64,000 nt of DNA, from positions 44,329 to 108,328 of the forward strand of contig CACKZF010000001.1 of assembly GCA_902604565.1 (NCBI GenBank), written 5' to 3'. The notes under the pieces were generated by a model, which saw only the letters and a program-made list of their open reading frames with translations, had not been told where the DNA came from and did not search any database. This DNA comes from an uncultured Pelagibacteraceae bacterium (GTDB taxonomy: Bacteria; Pseudomonadota; Alphaproteobacteria; Pelagibacterales; Pelagibacteraceae). Below are positions 10,139-20,123 of this stretch, piece after piece. The translations under genes were made by a program, and so were the position numbers. Numbering within the stretch: position 1 is the stretch's first letter; the number at the start of each line of letters is the position of its first letter.

Positions 10139-10887
10139 TAAATTACCTTTGCCTCATTTTTTAATTTTTGTACTAATTCCTCAACACTCGCAACTTTAAT
10201 ACCCGCTTTTCTTTTTGGCGGTTCTTCAATTTTAATATGTTCTATTCTAGGGTTTGTATCAACTCCTAGATCTGACGCATTAATCTGTTCAATAGGTTTT
10301 TTCTTCGCTTTCATAATATTTGGCAGTGACGCATATCTTGGCTCATTTAATCTTAAATCACATGTAACAATAGCTGGTGTATTGACTTCAATAGTTTCTA
10401 AACCTTCATCCACTTCTCTAGTAACTTGTAATGATTTATCGTTTACTTCTATTTTTGAGGCAAAAGTCGCTTGTGGCCAATTTAAATGTGCTGCTAACAT
10501 TTGGCCCGTTTGATTACAGTCATCATCAATTGCTTGTTTACCCATAAAAACTAAGTCTGGATTTTCTTTTTCAACAATTTTTTTTAAAATTTTAGAAACA
10601 GCAAGAGGCTCAATGGTGCCATCCACCTTTACATGAATTCCTCTATCCGCTCCTACCGCTAAAGCTTTTCTGACTGTTTCTTGAGCTTTCTCTTCACCAA
10701 CAGTAACAGCTATTATTTCTGTTGCTTTACCTGACTCTTTAATTTTTACAGCTTCTTCAATAGCATTATCATCTGGTGGGTTTGTTGACATTTTAACGTT
10801 ATCTGTAACAACCCCACTACCGTCCTCTTTAACTCTAATTTGAACGTTATAATCAATAACTCTTTTTACAGCGACTAAAATTTTCAT
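10138..10887 (-). CDS. etfB: Electron transfer flavoprotein beta subunit
   Basis: [68 protein letters not shown]. Confidence 0.95.
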   Translation of the reverse strand: MKILVAVKRVIDYNVQIRVKEDGSGVVTDNVKMSTNPPDDNAIEEAVKIKESGKATEIIAVTVGEEKAQETVRKALAVGADRGIHVKVDGTIEPLAVSKILKKIVEKENPDLVFMGKQAIDDDCNQTGQMLAAHLNWPQATFASKIEVNDKSLQVTREVDEGLETIEVNTPAIVTCDLRLNEPRYASLPNIMKAKKKPIEQINASDLGVDTNPRIEHIKIEEPPKRKAGIKVASVEELVQKLKNEAKVI

Positions 10888-13322
10888 TAAGCTCTCAATA
10901 ATTTATTTTCAGCATCATAAGGACTTTCTTCTAAAATTGTTGCCTCATGCATTTTACCCAGTATATCAATCCTTAGTTTTTGTCCAACATTTGCTAACTC
11001 AGGTTTAACCATTCCTAGTGCGATAGATTTTCCTAGTCTAAATCCAAAGTCACCACCAGTTGCACGTCCTACAACACTTCCATTTTCATAAATTGGGTTA
11101 TTTCCTAATACATCTGCATCATTAGTTTCGTGAACCTCTAGAGTAACAAGCTTATTATCGAAGCCTTTTTCTCTCCATTTATTTAAAGCATCAAGTCCAA
11201 TAAAACTTCCTTTGTTTGGATGAATAAATTTATCTAATCCACTTTCGTAAGGTGAATACTCAATTGATAGTTCAGTTCCTACTAGTTTATAAGATTTTTC
11301 AACTCTTAAACTGTTCATTGCTCTAATACCATAAGGCTTTAAACCTAAGTCTTGGCCTGCATCCATAAGTTTATCAAAAATATGATTTTGATATTCAATA
11401 GGATGATGAAGTTCCCATCCTAGCTCTCCGACAAAATTAACTCTCATTGCATTAACGGGTGCAAAGCCAACGTCAACTTGTTTTGCACTTAACCATTTAA
11501 AATTTTCATTTGAAAAATCATCATTTGACACCCTTTGCATTAATTCTCTTGCTTTCGGTCCTGATACGACAAGAACACCTTTGCTATTTGTTAAGTTCTC
11601 AAATTGAACTGATCCATCTTTTGGCATCCAGCCAAATATCCAATCGTGATCCAATCTTTGATAAGCTCCAGCAGAAACAAGATAAAAACTATTTTCCGAC
11701 TCTCTCATTATTGTAAATTCTGAGTGAACACCTCCCTTCGTATTTAATGCATGACATAAATTAATTCTTCCAACTTTTTTTGGTAATTTATTAGCTACCA
11801 ACTTATCTAAAAATTCTTCAGCTCCAGGTCCTTTAATTCTACATTTAGCAAAAGCAGTCATATCTAGTAGACCAACATTTTCTTTTACATTTTTGCACTC
11901 TTTTTCAACTGCCTTGAACCAATTAGATCTTCTAAATGACCAATCATCCTTTTGCTCCATACCATCAGTTGCAAAAAAGTTTGGTCTTTCCCATCCAAAT
12001 TTTTGACCAAAAACTGCACCAAGATTTTTCATTCTGTCATAACACGGTGCTGTTCTTAAAGGTCTTGCAGCTGGTCTTTCTTCATCTGGAAAGTGGGTTA
12101 TAAATACATGACTGTAAGCTTCTTCATTCTTTTCTTTAAGATATGATTTTGAGCAATAATCTCCATATCTTCTTGGTTCAACACCAAGCATGTCTATTGT
12201 AGGTTCTCCATCAACAATCCATTCTGCTAGTTGCCATCCAGCTCCACCAGCTGCAGTAATACCAAAACTATGACCTTCATTAATCCAAAAGTTCTTTAAT
12301 CCCCATGCTGGACCAACTATCGGATTTCCATCTGGGGTATAACAAATTGCCCCATTATAAACTTTTTTAACACCTACCTCTCCAAATGCTGGAACTCTAT
12401 GAATAGCTCCTTCAATATGAGGAGCAAGTCTATCTAAATCTTCTTGGAAAAGTTCATACTCAGATTCCTTTGAAGGACCATCTACATAACAGGCAGGTGC
12501 ACCATCTTCATATGGTCCTAAAATTAAACCACCCGCTTCCTCTCTCATGTACCATCTGCTATCGCTATCCCTTAAAACTCCCATTTCTGGAAGACCTTCT
12601 TTTTTTCTTTTTTGAATTTCTGGGTGTGGTTCTGTTACAATGTATTGATGCTCAACTGGTATTACAGGAATATCTAAACCAACCATCTTACCAGTTTGTC
12701 TAGCAAAATTTCCTGAACAGGAAATTACATGTTCACATTCTATAGATCCTTTATCTGTTTCAACAACCCATCCATCTTTATTTTGTTTCATTGCAAGAAC
12801 TGTTGTATTTCTGTAAATCTCAGCACCTCTATTTCTTGCACCAGTTGCTAATGCTTGTGTTAGATCAGCTGGTTGAATATATCCATCTTCAGGATGTTGA
12901 ATTGCTCCTATTAAATCATCAGTATGACACAAAGGCCAAATTTCTTTTACTTGATCTGGAGTTAAAAATTTTACATCTACACCAATAGTTTGTGCAACAC
13001 CAGCGTACTGATGGTACTCATCCATTCTATCCTTATTGTTTGCTAATCTAATGTTTGACACAACACTAAATCCAACATTCTTTCCTGTTTCTTCCTCTAA
13101 GCTTTTATAAAGGTTAACAGCATATTTATGTAATTGGCCAACTGAGTAGCTCATATTAAATAATGGAAGTAATCCAGCTGCATGCCAAGTAGAGCCTGAA
13201 GTTAATTCTTTTCTTTCTATCAAAACAACATCAGACCACCCTTTTTTAGCTAAATGATACAGAGCGCTAACACCAACTACTCCACCGCCTACTACTACAA
13301 CTTTTGCTTTTGATTTCATCAT
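10887..13322 (-). CDS. Dimethylglycine/sarcosine dehydrogenase-like FAD-GcvT protein
   Basis: 811 aa; N-terminal [44 protein letters not shown]-terminal GcvT/aminomethyltransferase domain; adjacent to ETF genes. Confidence 0.88.
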   Translation of the reverse strand: MMKSKAKVVVVGGGVVGVSALYHLAKKGWSDVVLIERKELTSGSTWHAAGLLPLFNMSYSVGQLHKYAVNLYKSLEEETGKNVGFSVVSNIRLANNKDRMDEYHQYAGVAQTIGVDVKFLTPDQVKEIWPLCHTDDLIGAIQHPEDGYIQPADLTQALATGARNRGAEIYRNTTVLAMKQNKDGWVVETDKGSIECEHVISCSGNFARQTGKMVGLDIPVIPVEHQYIVTEPHPEIQKRKKEGLPEMGVLRDSDSRWYMREEAGGLILGPYEDGAPACYVDGPSKESEYELFQEDLDRLAPHIEGAIHRVPAFGEVGVKKVYNGAICYTPDGNPIVGPAWGLKNFWINEGHSFGITAAGGAGWQLAEWIVDGEPTIDMLGVEPRRYGDYCSKSYLKEKNEEAYSHVFITHFPDEERPAARPLRTAPCYDRMKNLGAVFGQKFGWERPNFFATDGMEQKDDWSFRRSNWFKAVEKECKNVKENVGLLDMTAFAKCRIKGPGAEEFLDKLVANKLPKKVGRINLCHALNTKGGVHSEFTIMRESENSFYLVSAGAYQRLDHDWIFGWMPKDGSVQFENLTNSKGVLVVSGPKARELMQRVSNDDFSNENFKWLSAKQVDVGFAPVNAMRVNFVGELGWELHHPIEYQNHIFDKLMDAGQDLGLKPYGIRAMNSLRVEKSYKLVGTELSIEYSPYESGLDKFIHPNKGSFIGLDALNKWREKGFDNKLVTLEVHETNDADVLGNNPIYENGSVVGRATGGDFGFRLGKSIALGMVKPELANVGQKLRIDILGKMHEATILEESPYDAENKLLRA

Positions 13323-13362
13323 GCGATTTTTACTAAATTTTTCTTATAAACTAAACATAATT

Positions 13363-13578
13363 CTAATAGTCATAATCATCATCATCGTCATCTCTCCAAC
13401 CCATTTGGTACATTAAATATGCAGCAGTTATTACACTCACCACTCCTGCGGCCATACCAAAATTTACTCCCATAGTTTGCCCAAAATAATACCATCCTAT
13501 CTGAGTGGCGCCAATTGGTGGAATGCAAAGTATTGCCATTAGTATTGCAATTCGAACTGGAAAACTTGGTTTTTTCAT
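13363..13578 (-). CDS. Small membrane protein with Asp-rich C-terminus, 71 aa
   Basis: ORF 13363..13632, likely start MKKPSFPVR at 13578; two hydrophobic segments then WRDDDDDDYDY. Confidence 0.6.
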   Translation of the reverse strand: MKKPSFPVRIAILMAILCIPPIGATQIGWYYFGQTMGVNFGMAAGVVSVITAAYLMYQMGWRDDDDDDYDY

Positions 13579-14132
13579 TAAATAGAAGAGCCCATTGGCA
13601 TTGGTTGAGATACAGCAGTAGTTAGCCAACAATTTTTTAAAAATCCGTCAATTTCATATTTTTCAACTTGCCATTTGAATTTGTAATACTTTTTATCCTT
13701 GTCCATAATGGTCACTTCAAATGTCGAAACACCTTTTGATTTATAAACTTCTACAATTTCATAATTTTCATGATTTAAAAGCATCGAATAAGAATCGGTC
13801 TTAATCATGTTTTTAAATCTCTCAATAGGTCCTGTAACTCTTTGATTATTTGGGTGAGCAAAAAACCAGGTTTGAATAATACCACTATCTTTTTCAGGAC
13901 TATCGTTCTTCATTAAAGCATTGAGTTGTATCTCAATAACTTCTCTTGGCTTTATCTCTGGATTTGGTTTTCTTATCTCAGCAGATAATTCATTAATTGA
14001 AAAAATAAGTAGAAAAAAGATACTATAGATTGCTGGCTGTATTTTTAACATCTTCCAAAAATTCAATTCTTTTTTCATTTGAAACAAATGGTACAGCAAA
14101 ATATCGTTTATAGGTAATGTCATAAATACCAC
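13578..14132 (-). CDS. DUF4864-like protein (likely start 14078 or 14051)
   Basis: LNALMKNDSPEKDSGIIQTWFFAHPNNQRVTGPIERFKNMI. Confidence 0.65.
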   Translation of the reverse strand: MVFMTLPINDILLYHLFQMKKELNFWKMLKIQPAIYSIFFLLIFSINELSAEIRKPNPEIKPREVIEIQLNALMKNDSPEKDSGIIQTWFFAHPNNQRVTGPIERFKNMIKTDSYSMLLNHENYEIVEVYKSKGVSTFEVTIMDKDKKYYKFKWQVEKYEIDGFLKNCWLTTAVSQPMPMGSSI

Positions 14133-14592
14133 ACTTATTAAAGATACCTTTTTTAATTCTTCTAAGCGGTAAATTTAAAAAAAAATCTGAAATTGAAAAT
14201 CTTGGAGAGCCATAGGTACAGAAAATAATAGCTTTTTTACTTTTTAGTTTTCCTTCGGCATAACCATGATTACCAATAAGTTTCTTAAAAGAAAAAGCCC
14301 AAGGTGGTGCTAATACTTTATCTATCCACCCCTCTAATATAGCTGGCATTCTATAGTTCCAAATAGGTGCTACAAGGACAATTAAATCTGTTTCATCTAT
14401 TTTTTTTCTGTGATCTAAAACCACTTCATCAGCTTTTTCACCTGCATAAACTGGATTAAAATTTTCCTTATATAGATCTATGCAATCGACTGAATGACCC
14501 TTTTCTTCTGCTGATTTTATGAAAGCATCTTTGATTGCTGAATTAAAAGATTTTTCATTATAATGGCCATAAACCAAAAATACTTTTTTCAT
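14023..14592 (-). CDS. NAD(P)H dehydrogenase (quinone)/flavodoxin-fold oxidoreductase
   Basis: MKKVFLVYGHYNEKSFNSAI; LIVLVAPIWNYRMPAILEGWIDKVL. Confidence 0.85.
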   Translation of the reverse strand: MKKVFLVYGHYNEKSFNSAIKDAFIKSAEEKGHSVDCIDLYKENFNPVYAGEKADEVVLDHRKKIDETDLIVLVAPIWNYRMPAILEGWIDKVLAPPWAFSFKKLIGNHGYAEGKLKSKKAIIFCTYGSPRFSISDFFLNLPLRRIKKGIFNKCGIYDITYKRYFAVPFVSNEKRIEFLEDVKNTASNL

Positions 14593-15059
14593 TAGTCTTT
14601 AAGAACTGGAAAAACTGGGTTAGATTTTTGAAAAAGTTTTTGATATTCCTGCTTTATGCATCTGTTAGAAATGAATTCAATTTTTTCATTATCTGCTATT
14701 GCCTCAGCTTCATCGCTATGAATTCCATACTGTAACCATAATACTTTAGTTCCTTTTTGAATTGCTTCTTTTGCAATGCCCTCTGCCTCATTCGAAGGTC
14801 TAAAAACATCAACTATATCGATCTCTTCTTTGACTTTATCCAAGCTTTCAACAATTGGTTCACCATTTACAATTTCACCAACTGCAAAAGGGTTTATGGG
14901 TATAACTTTATAACCAAAGTTTTGCATATATTTCATGACTACATTTGCCGGCTTTCTTTTTAGATTTTTTTTATCCTCTCCTTTTTTCTCAGAACTAACA
15001 CCAATCATTGCAATGACTTTTGATTTTCTCAAAATAGATTTAATTTGATCGTCATTCAT
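14592..15059 (-). CDS. CoA-binding domain protein (YccU-like)
   Basis: VIAMIGVSSEKKGEDKKNLKRKPANVVMKYMQNFGYKVIPINPF. Confidence 0.8.
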   Translation of the reverse strand: MNDDQIKSILRKSKVIAMIGVSSEKKGEDKKNLKRKPANVVMKYMQNFGYKVIPINPFAVGEIVNGEPIVESLDKVKEEIDIVDVFRPSNEAEGIAKEAIQKGTKVLWLQYGIHSDEAEAIADNEKIEFISNRCIKQEYQKLFQKSNPVFPVLKD

Positions 15060-15080
15060 AATTTAATTTTAAAATAATTA

Positions 15081-15860
15081 TTATTTATTTTTCCAGTTAG
15101 GTTTTCTTTTTTGTAAGAAAGCTGATATTCCCTCTTTTGCATCTTGTGAATCCATATTTAGAGTCATCATTTTACTCGTAAATTTATATGCATCTCCTAG
15201 TGGCATTTCTAATTGTTTGTAGAAAGCTTGCTTACCTATTTTAATTGTTAAATTTGATTTTGAAGAAATAGTTTTTGCAATTTTTAAAACTTCTGAATTA
15301 AGTTTTTTACTTGAAAAACAATCATTTATTAAACCAATATCTTTTGCATATTTCGCATTTATTGGTTCTCCAGTTAAAAGCATCTTCATCATAATTTTTC
15401 TAGTTACTTTTCTACTAACAGCAACCATTGGAGTACTACAAAACAAACCTATATTTACACCAGGTGTTGCAAATGTTGCTGTTGTTGTGCTGTAAGCCAA
15501 ATCACAACTAGCAGCTAATTGGCATCCTGCTGCATAAGCTGCACCATGAACTTTTGCTATGACTGGTTTTTTTCCCTCTACAATTTTCATCATTAATTTT
15601 GAGCACAAGTTAAATAATTTTAAATGATTTGATCTATTTTTTATTCCACCAACTTCTTTTAAGTTATGTCCTGCGCTGAAACCTTTGCCTGCTCCTTCTA
15701 AAATTATTACTCTAGTACTATTGTCTTTATCAAGTTTAATAAAAGTTTTTAAAAGATCTCTTAAAGTTTTAAATGATAATGAATTATAAGTTTTAGGATC
15801 ATTGATTATTACATTGGTTATACCATTGCCTAATTTTTTGATCTTAACATTCATAATCAA
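15081..15860 (-). CDS. Enoyl-CoA hydratase/isomerase family protein
   Basis: GAGKGFSAGHNLKE; VHGAAYAAGCQLAASCDLAYS. Confidence 0.9.
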   Translation of the reverse strand: MIMNVKIKKLGNGITNVIINDPKTYNSLSFKTLRDLLKTFIKLDKDNSTRVIILEGAGKGFSAGHNLKEVGGIKNRSNHLKLFNLCSKLMMKIVEGKKPVIAKVHGAAYAAGCQLAASCDLAYSTTTATFATPGVNIGLFCSTPMVAVSRKVTRKIMMKMLLTGEPINAKYAKDIGLINDCFSSKKLNSEVLKIAKTISSKSNLTIKIGKQAFYKQLEMPLGDAYKFTSKMMTLNMDSQDAKEGISAFLQKRKPNWKNK

Positions 15861-15869
15861 CTTGTTTTT

Positions 15870-16244
15870 CTATTTTAGCTTGCCGTCTTCTCTCATTTTA
15901 GCTCTAATTTTAGTAGCTGAAATTTTTTGTATTTCTTCAGATAATACTATTTCTTCAATTTTATACCCTACGCCTCTTCCATAGCATATGTTTGTTATAT
16001 TTGGGACCATCATTACTTTAAATCTACCTTCAAATTCTGGATTTAATTTATCTTCTATATTTTTTTTTACTGTTTCAAAATCGAAAGGGTTATCATCAAC
16101 TCCCTGAACATCTCTAATTTGAATACAAACTTGACCTGTTTTTTTTATAATTTCTCTAAATAAAGTGTAGTGACCCTCATGAAAAGGTTGCCATCTTCCA
16201 AGCATCTGTGCAGTTGGTTTTTTATTATCCCATTCATAACTCAT
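15870..16244 (-). CDS. Cytidylyltransferase-like nucleotidyltransferase
   Basis: GRWQPFHEGHYTLF (GxxQPxHxGH) and ISATKIRAKMR (ISxTxIR). Confidence 0.8.
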   Translation of the reverse strand: MSYEWDNKKPTAQMLGRWQPFHEGHYTLFREIIKKTGQVCIQIRDVQGVDDNPFDFETVKKNIEDKLNPEFEGRFKVMMVPNITNICYGRGVGYKIEEIVLSEEIQKISATKIRAKMREDGKLK

Positions 16245-16651
16245 TAGCCTATCTCCTTTATAATTTTTTCAGCCCAAACACTAGCATCTTGGGACGTTAC
16301 ATGAAAATCATATTTTTTAGGTTTGATAAACATTTGATTTGTGTCTTCAAATCTTCCTTCTTTAATTGTATCTACCCAAATTGTGTAATCTGCTGGAAAC
16401 AAGCTTCTTGCTTCGGGTGTTGGACAAATAAAATCAGCAACTACAAAATTACCTTCGCTTTTTAACTTTAATGCAAAATCTGCCATTCTTTTAGCTTGTC
16501 TTTTTCTTCCTTCTTCTGAGAAGTCCCAATCATCTGCAGCTTTTCTAACTTCGTCTGCATTTAATCTTTTTGCATTAAGCTTTGGAGCCAGTTGCTCAGC
16601 TAAAGTAGTTTTGCCTGCTCCTGGCAGACCCATTATTAAAATTATTTTCAT
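16244..16651 (-). CDS. APS kinase-like P-loop kinase
   Basis: GLPGAGKTTLAEQLAPKL Walker A; DFICPTPEARSLF similar to CysC/AAA_33 kinases. Confidence 0.75.
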   Translation of the reverse strand: MKIILIMGLPGAGKTTLAEQLAPKLNAKRLNADEVRKAADDWDFSEEGRKRQAKRMADFALKLKSEGNFVVADFICPTPEARSLFPADYTIWVDTIKEGRFEDTNQMFIKPKKYDFHVTSQDASVWAEKIIKEIG

Positions 16652-16659
16652 TTAGAAGA

Positions 16660-17100
16660 TTATAGCATTTGAATACCTACACCAGTTTTTGGGTAAGTAT
16701 AAAGATTATAATTTGCACAAAGTTCATCACCTGGTTTTAGATCTTTTATTGATACCATAAAGAAATATTTAGCATCAGGTTTTTCTAATAAATTGTAATA
16801 CATATTTTCTAAATTATCATCATTATCGTTAAATTTTTTTGCTTTAACAGTTGGATCAATTGGATCACCAAACTTTAAAGTCGGTAAAACATTTGATACT
16901 AGTCTTTGAATTGTTGGACTATCTGAGTGATTATAAAATCCACCTAATGGAGTTCTAATATATTTATTTTCGAATTGCTCATCTCTAATATGTGTAATAC
17001 CAATAAATGTATTTGCTTTAATTTCCTGAGTTGCGAATAAACCAAGACCTTCAATTGGAGAATGTTTAATCGTAAGCTCATCTGGTAATGGTCTATACAT
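16660..17100 (-). CDS. SET-domain protein
   Basis: SPIEGLGLFATQEIKANTFIG, FYNHSDSPT (NHS), PGDELCANYNLY. Confidence 0.72.
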   Translation of the reverse strand: MYRPLPDELTIKHSPIEGLGLFATQEIKANTFIGITHIRDEQFENKYIRTPLGGFYNHSDSPTIQRLVSNVLPTLKFGDPIDPTVKAKKFNDNDDNLENMYYNLLEKPDAKYFFMVSIKDLKPGDELCANYNLYTYPKTGVGIQML

Positions 17101-17114
17101 AATTTCCGCACTTT

Positions 17115-18290
17115 CTATACAATGTTCTCAGCTACCCACCGATGAAATTGATGGGTTGGATTATCCATATCGGGAGAAAAATTTCCACCATTATATGCGT
17201 TAGAATTGCGGCCTATTTGCATCCGTTGAATAATATCTACATCTTCTTTTTGAATGTCTTCCCACAATTTATAATTTTGTATTCTCAATGACTTAAATTT
17301 CTCAGATTTAGCGGCTTTTTCTCCAACATAATATATCTCCATATGTTCTAAGGTATTTTCATTATCAATTGGTTCTAGCCAATATGCATAATAATGATCT
17401 TTATGAATGCCTAACATAACATTAGGAAAGAGAGCAACATACTCTGCAACATTCTCTTTATTTTTTGGCCAATGAGGAAAGCTTGGAAATTTTTCCTTTC
17501 CTTTAAATTTAGGATTGTAATTTGTTGTTCCTTGCCCAGCAAATCGATTAGGTAAACCTTGAATGTGATAGTGATCATCTATTTTGGAATATTCATTTAA
17601 TTTAGGATGTACCCATGGCAAATGATAACTCTCACAATAATTTTCAATAGCAAATTTCCAATTACATTTTGCTTTTAATTTGAAGTATCCAAAATTATTA
17701 GCATGATTTATTAACTCTCTATCTTTGCTGATCCAAAGTTTAGACCATCTTTCATCTAAAGGTCTGATATATCTTTTAAAAGGAATTTGATTATTGCTAA
17801 TATTTACAATTATTAAATCAAGCCATACATAAGATTTTATTTCTTTAAGATTGCTTTTAGTTTTATCAAACTTTGAACTTTGGTGTTTGTTCATACCTCC
17901 GATATGTGGAGTTGCTACTAATTCACCATCTGATGTATAAGACCAGGAATGGTAAGGGCATCTGATTACATTTCTTATGTTACCAGGTTTATCTACAAGC
18001 TTTACACCTCTATGACTACACACATTATGGAAAACTTTAATTTTATTCTTTTTATTTCTAACTATAAGCAACGGTAGACCTAAGAGATCAAATGGCTTTA
18101 CATCTCCTACTTTTGGCAATGAGCTTGCTGTGCCTATTACTGTCCACTTATCCTCAAAAAGTTTTTTTCTTTCTATTAATGTATATTCTTTATTTGTGTA
18201 ACACTCATTGGGTAGGCCATGAGCTTTGCTAATGGGTTTCTTTACAACCTCTAATTTTTTCTTATCTATAATTTTAAAAATTTCTGACAT
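17115..18290 (-). CDS. Rieske oxygenase alpha subunit (GbcA/choline monooxygenase-like)
   Basis: Rieske CSHRGVKLVDKPGNIRNVIRCPYHSW; catalytic domain NYCESYHLPWVHP. Confidence 0.88.
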   Translation of the reverse strand: MSEIFKIIDKKKLEVVKKPISKAHGLPNECYTNKEYTLIERKKLFEDKWTVIGTASSLPKVGDVKPFDLLGLPLLIVRNKKNKIKVFHNVCSHRGVKLVDKPGNIRNVIRCPYHSWSYTSDGELVATPHIGGMNKHQSSKFDKTKSNLKEIKSYVWLDLIIVNISNNQIPFKRYIRPLDERWSKLWISKDRELINHANNFGYFKLKAKCNWKFAIENYCESYHLPWVHPKLNEYSKIDDHYHIQGLPNRFAGQGTTNYNPKFKGKEKFPSFPHWPKNKENVAEYVALFPNVMLGIHKDHYYAYWLEPIDNENTLEHMEIYYVGEKAAKSEKFKSLRIQNYKLWEDIQKEDVDIIQRMQIGRNSNAYNGGNFSPDMDNPTHQFHRWVAENIV

Positions 18291-18919
18291 TATTTTGTCA
18301 CTTCATATAGACCCAACCAAGCATTTACATCTTTGCTTGCTATATAATCTGACTTAAAAAATTCTAGTTCTTTCCACTTTTTTTCTTCAGTTAATTTTTG
18401 AATTTTCTTGTCAAAACCATACTCTTCATGAATGCCCTCATTTATTGTAAAACAAATAAGACCTTTGTTTTTTGTGATCCGTATAAATTCTTCAAGAGCT
18501 GGTGGTTTTACATGACCAAAAGTAAATGTTCCAACGCACATTAGTGCATCATATTCATTTTCTTTTTCATTGATTGGTTTATTTAAATCTACTTTGTCTA
18601 ATTTTTTATAAAGATTGTTTGGAACTAAATCTAAAAGTTTTTGTGATAAATCAGCACCATAAAAGTCTGAAAAACCATACTTTTTAAGTTCTAAACCTAC
18701 CAATCCCGTGCCACATCCAGCATCGTAAATTTTTATATTTTTTTCTTTTTGGTATTTTGCAAACACTTCTGCTGTTTCCTTAGGACCTGTATAATTCCAA
18801 TCAACCATATCTTTGTCATATTTATTATTTAGTCCCCATTCGTCATAGAATTCCATGACCTCTTTTGTTTCTCTAAGTTTGTAAATGGGTACTTTATTGC
18901 CAACGTCTTTTTGAGCCAT
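18290..18919 (-). CDS. SAM-dependent methyltransferase
   Basis: IYDAGCGTGLVGLELKKYGFSDFYGADLS motif I; overlaps Rieske gene. Confidence 0.85.
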   Translation of the reverse strand: MAQKDVGNKVPIYKLRETKEVMEFYDEWGLNNKYDKDMVDWNYTGPKETAEVFAKYQKEKNIKIYDAGCGTGLVGLELKKYGFSDFYGADLSQKLLDLVPNNLYKKLDKVDLNKPINEKENEYDALMCVGTFTFGHVKPPALEEFIRITKNKGLICFTINEGIHEEYGFDKKIQKLTEEKKWKELEFFKSDYIASKDVNAWLGLYEVTK

Positions 18920-19061
18920 GGAATTTAATATTTTTTAACAATTTATTTATAAATATGAGAGGTATAAAGACAATTTTCACACAACTGTGAGTTGAAACCA
19001 GTTTGCAATTTATCTCCCTATATGTTCTGATGAATTATAATTAATTAATTAGGAGATAATA

Positions 19062-20072
19062 ATGAAATTAAAAAGAATCTTACTTTCTGCATTATTTGTT
19101 TTAGGCGTTACCTCTTACGGTAATGTTGCTAATGCAAAATGTGGAGACATTACTATTGCTAATATGAACTGGGCTTCTGCAAATTTTATGGCTGAAGTTG
19201 ATAAAATCATATTAGAAGAAGGTTATGGATGTAATGTTGAGCTTGTGCCTGGTGCTACAATGCCTACATTTACTTCTATGCAAGAAAAAGGTGAGCCAGA
19301 TATAGCTCCTGAGTTTTGGGCAAATGCAGCAAAAGTAGAGTTAGAAGCTGCTGTTGCTGAGGGAAAACTTCACTCAATTAATAAAGCACCAATTACAGGT
19401 TTAGGTGAAGGTTGGTGGGTATTACCAGCAACTTTAGAAAAGCATCCAGAACTTACAACTGCAGATGCAATATTAGAAAGACCTGATTTATTTCCACACC
19501 CAGAAGATCCATCAAAAGGTGGCTTTCATATATGTCCTCCGGGATGGAACTGCGAACTAAGTAACAGAAATCATTTTAGAGCTTGGGGAATGGAAGCAAA
19601 AGGTTGGGCTATTGTAGAAACTGGATCAGCAGCAGGTCTTGATGGTTCAATTGCTAAAGCTGCCGAAAGAGGTGAAAACTGGTTTGGTTACTACTGGTCT
19701 CCAACAGCTATTATTGGAAAATACAATATGCAAGCTGTAGATATGGGTGAGTACGCTGGTAAAGATAACTGGGATAACTGTTTATCAAAACCAGAGCAAG
19801 AGTGTGCTAATCCTTTAAAATCTTCATGGGTTAAATCTGAAGTTTATTCAGTCGCAACTGATAATTATAAAAAAACTGCAGGAAAAGAAGGAATGGATTA
19901 TCTTGAGAAGAGAACATACCCAGGTCCAGTAATGAATGGAATGTTAGTTTGGATGGGGGAAAACCAAGCTGAAGGTGCAGATGCAGCAATTGAATTTTTG
20001 AAAACACAAGAGGACGTTTGGTCTAAATGGGTTTCAAGTTCAGCTGCTAAAAAAATCAAAAAAGCACTTTAA
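19062..20072 (+). CDS. Glycine betaine/proline-type (OpuAC) ABC substrate-binding protein
   Basis: Signal peptide; ITIANMNWASANFMAEVDKIILEEGYGCNVELVPGAT; RBS AGGAG upstream. Confidence 0.9.
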   Translation: MKLKRILLSALFVLGVTSYGNVANAKCGDITIANMNWASANFMAEVDKIILEEGYGCNVELVPGATMPTFTSMQEKGEPDIAPEFWANAAKVELEAAVAEGKLHSINKAPITGLGEGWWVLPATLEKHPELTTADAILERPDLFPHPEDPSKGGFHICPPGWNCELSNRNHFRAWGMEAKGWAIVETGSAAGLDGSIAKAAERGENWFGYYWSPTAIIGKYNMQAVDMGEYAGKDNWDNCLSKPEQECANPLKSSWVKSEVYSVATDNYKKTAGKEGMDYLEKRTYPGPVMNGMLVWMGENQAEGADAAIEFLKTQEDVWSKWVSSSAAKKIKKAL

Positions 20073-20087
20073 TATAGTGTAATTATT

Positions 20088-20114
20088 ACTGAACCCGTTT
20101 ATAACGGGTTCAGT
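20088..20114 (+). terminator. 12-bp perfect hairpin between binding protein and permease genes
   Basis: ACTGAACCCGTT-TAT-AACGGGTTCAGT. Confidence 0.75.
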
Positions 20115-20123
20115 TTAAAAATT

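Noticed and set aside
18920-19061. Possible riboswitch or operator in the Rieske/importer intergenic region (CAACT-GTG-AGTTG)
   Set aside because: Only a 5-3-5 inverted repeat, no match to a riboswitch consensus I can support; needs Infernal scan
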